DNA of 32,028 nt from Myxococcota bacterium (GTDB taxonomy: Bacteria > Myxococcota_A > Polyangia > Polyangiales > Houyiibacteriaceae): the NCBI GenBank assembly GCA_028284955.1, contig JANQQS010000185.1:1-32028 (forward strand). The letters are read 5' to 3'. Positions 31,511 through 32,028 of the stretch are shown piece by piece. Position 1 is the stretch's first letter. Each line of letters opens with the position of its first letter. The position numbers and the translations under genes are program-made. Below the pieces are notes generated by a model. It saw nothing but the letters and a program-made list of their open reading frames with translations. It was not told the DNA's origin and did not search any database.

Positions 31511-32028
31511 CCTGAGGAGCTGACCGCAGCCGCTCTGTTTTCGGAGGGGCTGACCGCAGCCCCTCCCCCCACGGAATACGATTCCGCGGGGCCCCCCTCC
31601 CGACTCCGCTTCGCGCTGCGCGGGGGCCCCTACGCCCCCTTGCTCTTGCTGGGCGGCGTTCCGGTGAGGGAACTGCTTTGTGGTGAGCTGCTCCGACTTT
31701 GTCTTCTGAAAGAGTAACTTCGTCCCCAGTCCGGCCGCTATCGCGGCCGCCCCATCGCTTCGCGATGGGGCCCCGGCAGTTTACCCTCACGCAACCAGGT
31801 TACGTGCCTCCTGGCGGGGGAGTTTGGGTGGCCGTGTAGTTCGGAGGGTTTGAGGCAAACCCTCCCCCACGCGGGTACGACCCGCGCGGGGCCCCCTCCC
31901 AACTCCGGCCGCTTGCGCGGCCGCCCCATCGCTTCGCGATGGGGCCCCGGCAGTTTACCCTCACGCAACCAGGTTACGTGCCTCCTGGCGGGGGAGTTTG
32001 GGTGAATCGACGGGATCGTACCCCGACG
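31511..32028. repeat. Cluster of structured intergenic repeats at the right window end
   Basis: No gene is credible here; the open frames are by-products. The 89-bp segment 31742-31830 is repeated exactly at 31916-32004. Each copy has a hairpin CCCCATCGC/GCGATGGGG (31750-31770 and 31924-31944). 31574-31652 repeats the first 79 bp of the window. Two further hairpins at 31544-31565 (GAGGGGCTG/CAGCCCCTC) and 31843-31865 (GGAGGGTTTG/CAAACCCTCC) are each followed by an ACG-loop hairpin at 31573-31585 and 31871-31885. Confidence 0.85.
31543..31652. repeat. Structured repeat unit A (left part)
   Basis: A GAGGGGCTG hairpin with four-base loop is followed by a C-run, the GGAAT/ACG/ATTCC hairpin, GCGGGGCCCCCC and a second GGGGGCCCC; GGGGCCCC is self-complementary. 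It aligns with 31843-31910 in order and spacing, with different stem bases. It begins about 30 bp after the stop of the preceding gene and could also act in its transcription end. Confidence 0.75.

Noticed and set aside
31738-31968. Minus-strand frame of 76 codons with an internal duplicate
   Set aside because: The duplicated peptide is just the 89-bp DNA repeat translated twice; the frame has no ribosome binding site or family.
1-32028. CRISPR array, prophage or insertion sequence
   Set aside because: The repeats have no regular unique spacers, and no cas, integrase, transposase or phage structural gene is visible.
1-32028. The window as a complete circular replicon because both ends share repeats
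   Set aside because: The end copies differ in detail and orientation, there is no exact terminal overlap, and no replication or partition gene is present.

Overview
The window looks like a chromosomal segment (or whole contig) of a GC-rich, Gram-negative bacterium. The most likely group is Myxococcota (former Deltaproteobacteria). Reasons: many lipoboxes and Sec signals, a eukaryotic-type Ser/Thr kinase, a CHAT protein, a PspA/YbjN operon, an ECF sigma/anti-sigma pair and a long-form PurC. This is inferred from gene content; no rRNA or tRNA was seen. There are no phage genes, transposases or CRISPR arrays.

Layout. (1) 327-8189, minus strand: one long, tightly packed run in transcription order of ECF sigma factor, membrane anti-sigma factor, secreted protein, TrmH-type RNA methyltransferase, bifunctional PBP1A, NtrY-like sensor kinase and an outer-envelope lipoprotein. 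Several junctions are ATGA overlaps or a few bases long, which suggests a co-regulated envelope/cell-wall module. (2) 8241-10469, plus: UvrD/PcrA helicase, divergent from the sigma gene. (3) 10470-11405: gene-poor stretch with hairpins, a good sigma-54-like promoter and a small Cys-containing exported protein. (4) 11542-14041, minus: operon of a GNAT-like protein, YbjN-fold protein, PspA/IM30 and FmdB-type zinc ribbon. (5) 14153-17155: cyclophilin-type PPIase lipoprotein convergent with an unusual exported protein carrying three complete DsbA-like domains; a bidirectional terminator lies between them. (6) 17523-25074, minus: secreted repeat protein, AmgK-like sugar kinase, a CHAT-protease/TPR protein with a lipoprotein signal, and three unrecognised lipoproteins. 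(7) 25086-28313, plus: lone kinase-domain protein, a lipoprotein whose start and stop codons lie inside tandem repeats, an RsmG-like methyltransferase and a DUF501 protein. (8) 28334-30952, minus: purB-purC-purS, with a pseudo-receiver protein divergent from it.

Two things stand out that no single gene explains. Both window ends carry members of the same intergenic repeat family, built from hairpins whose stems differ between copies by compensating changes while the loop and flanks are kept. Also, short tandem repeats with a 15-bp (five-codon) period recur in at least six unrelated places, mostly in signal peptides, linkers and tails of exported proteins.
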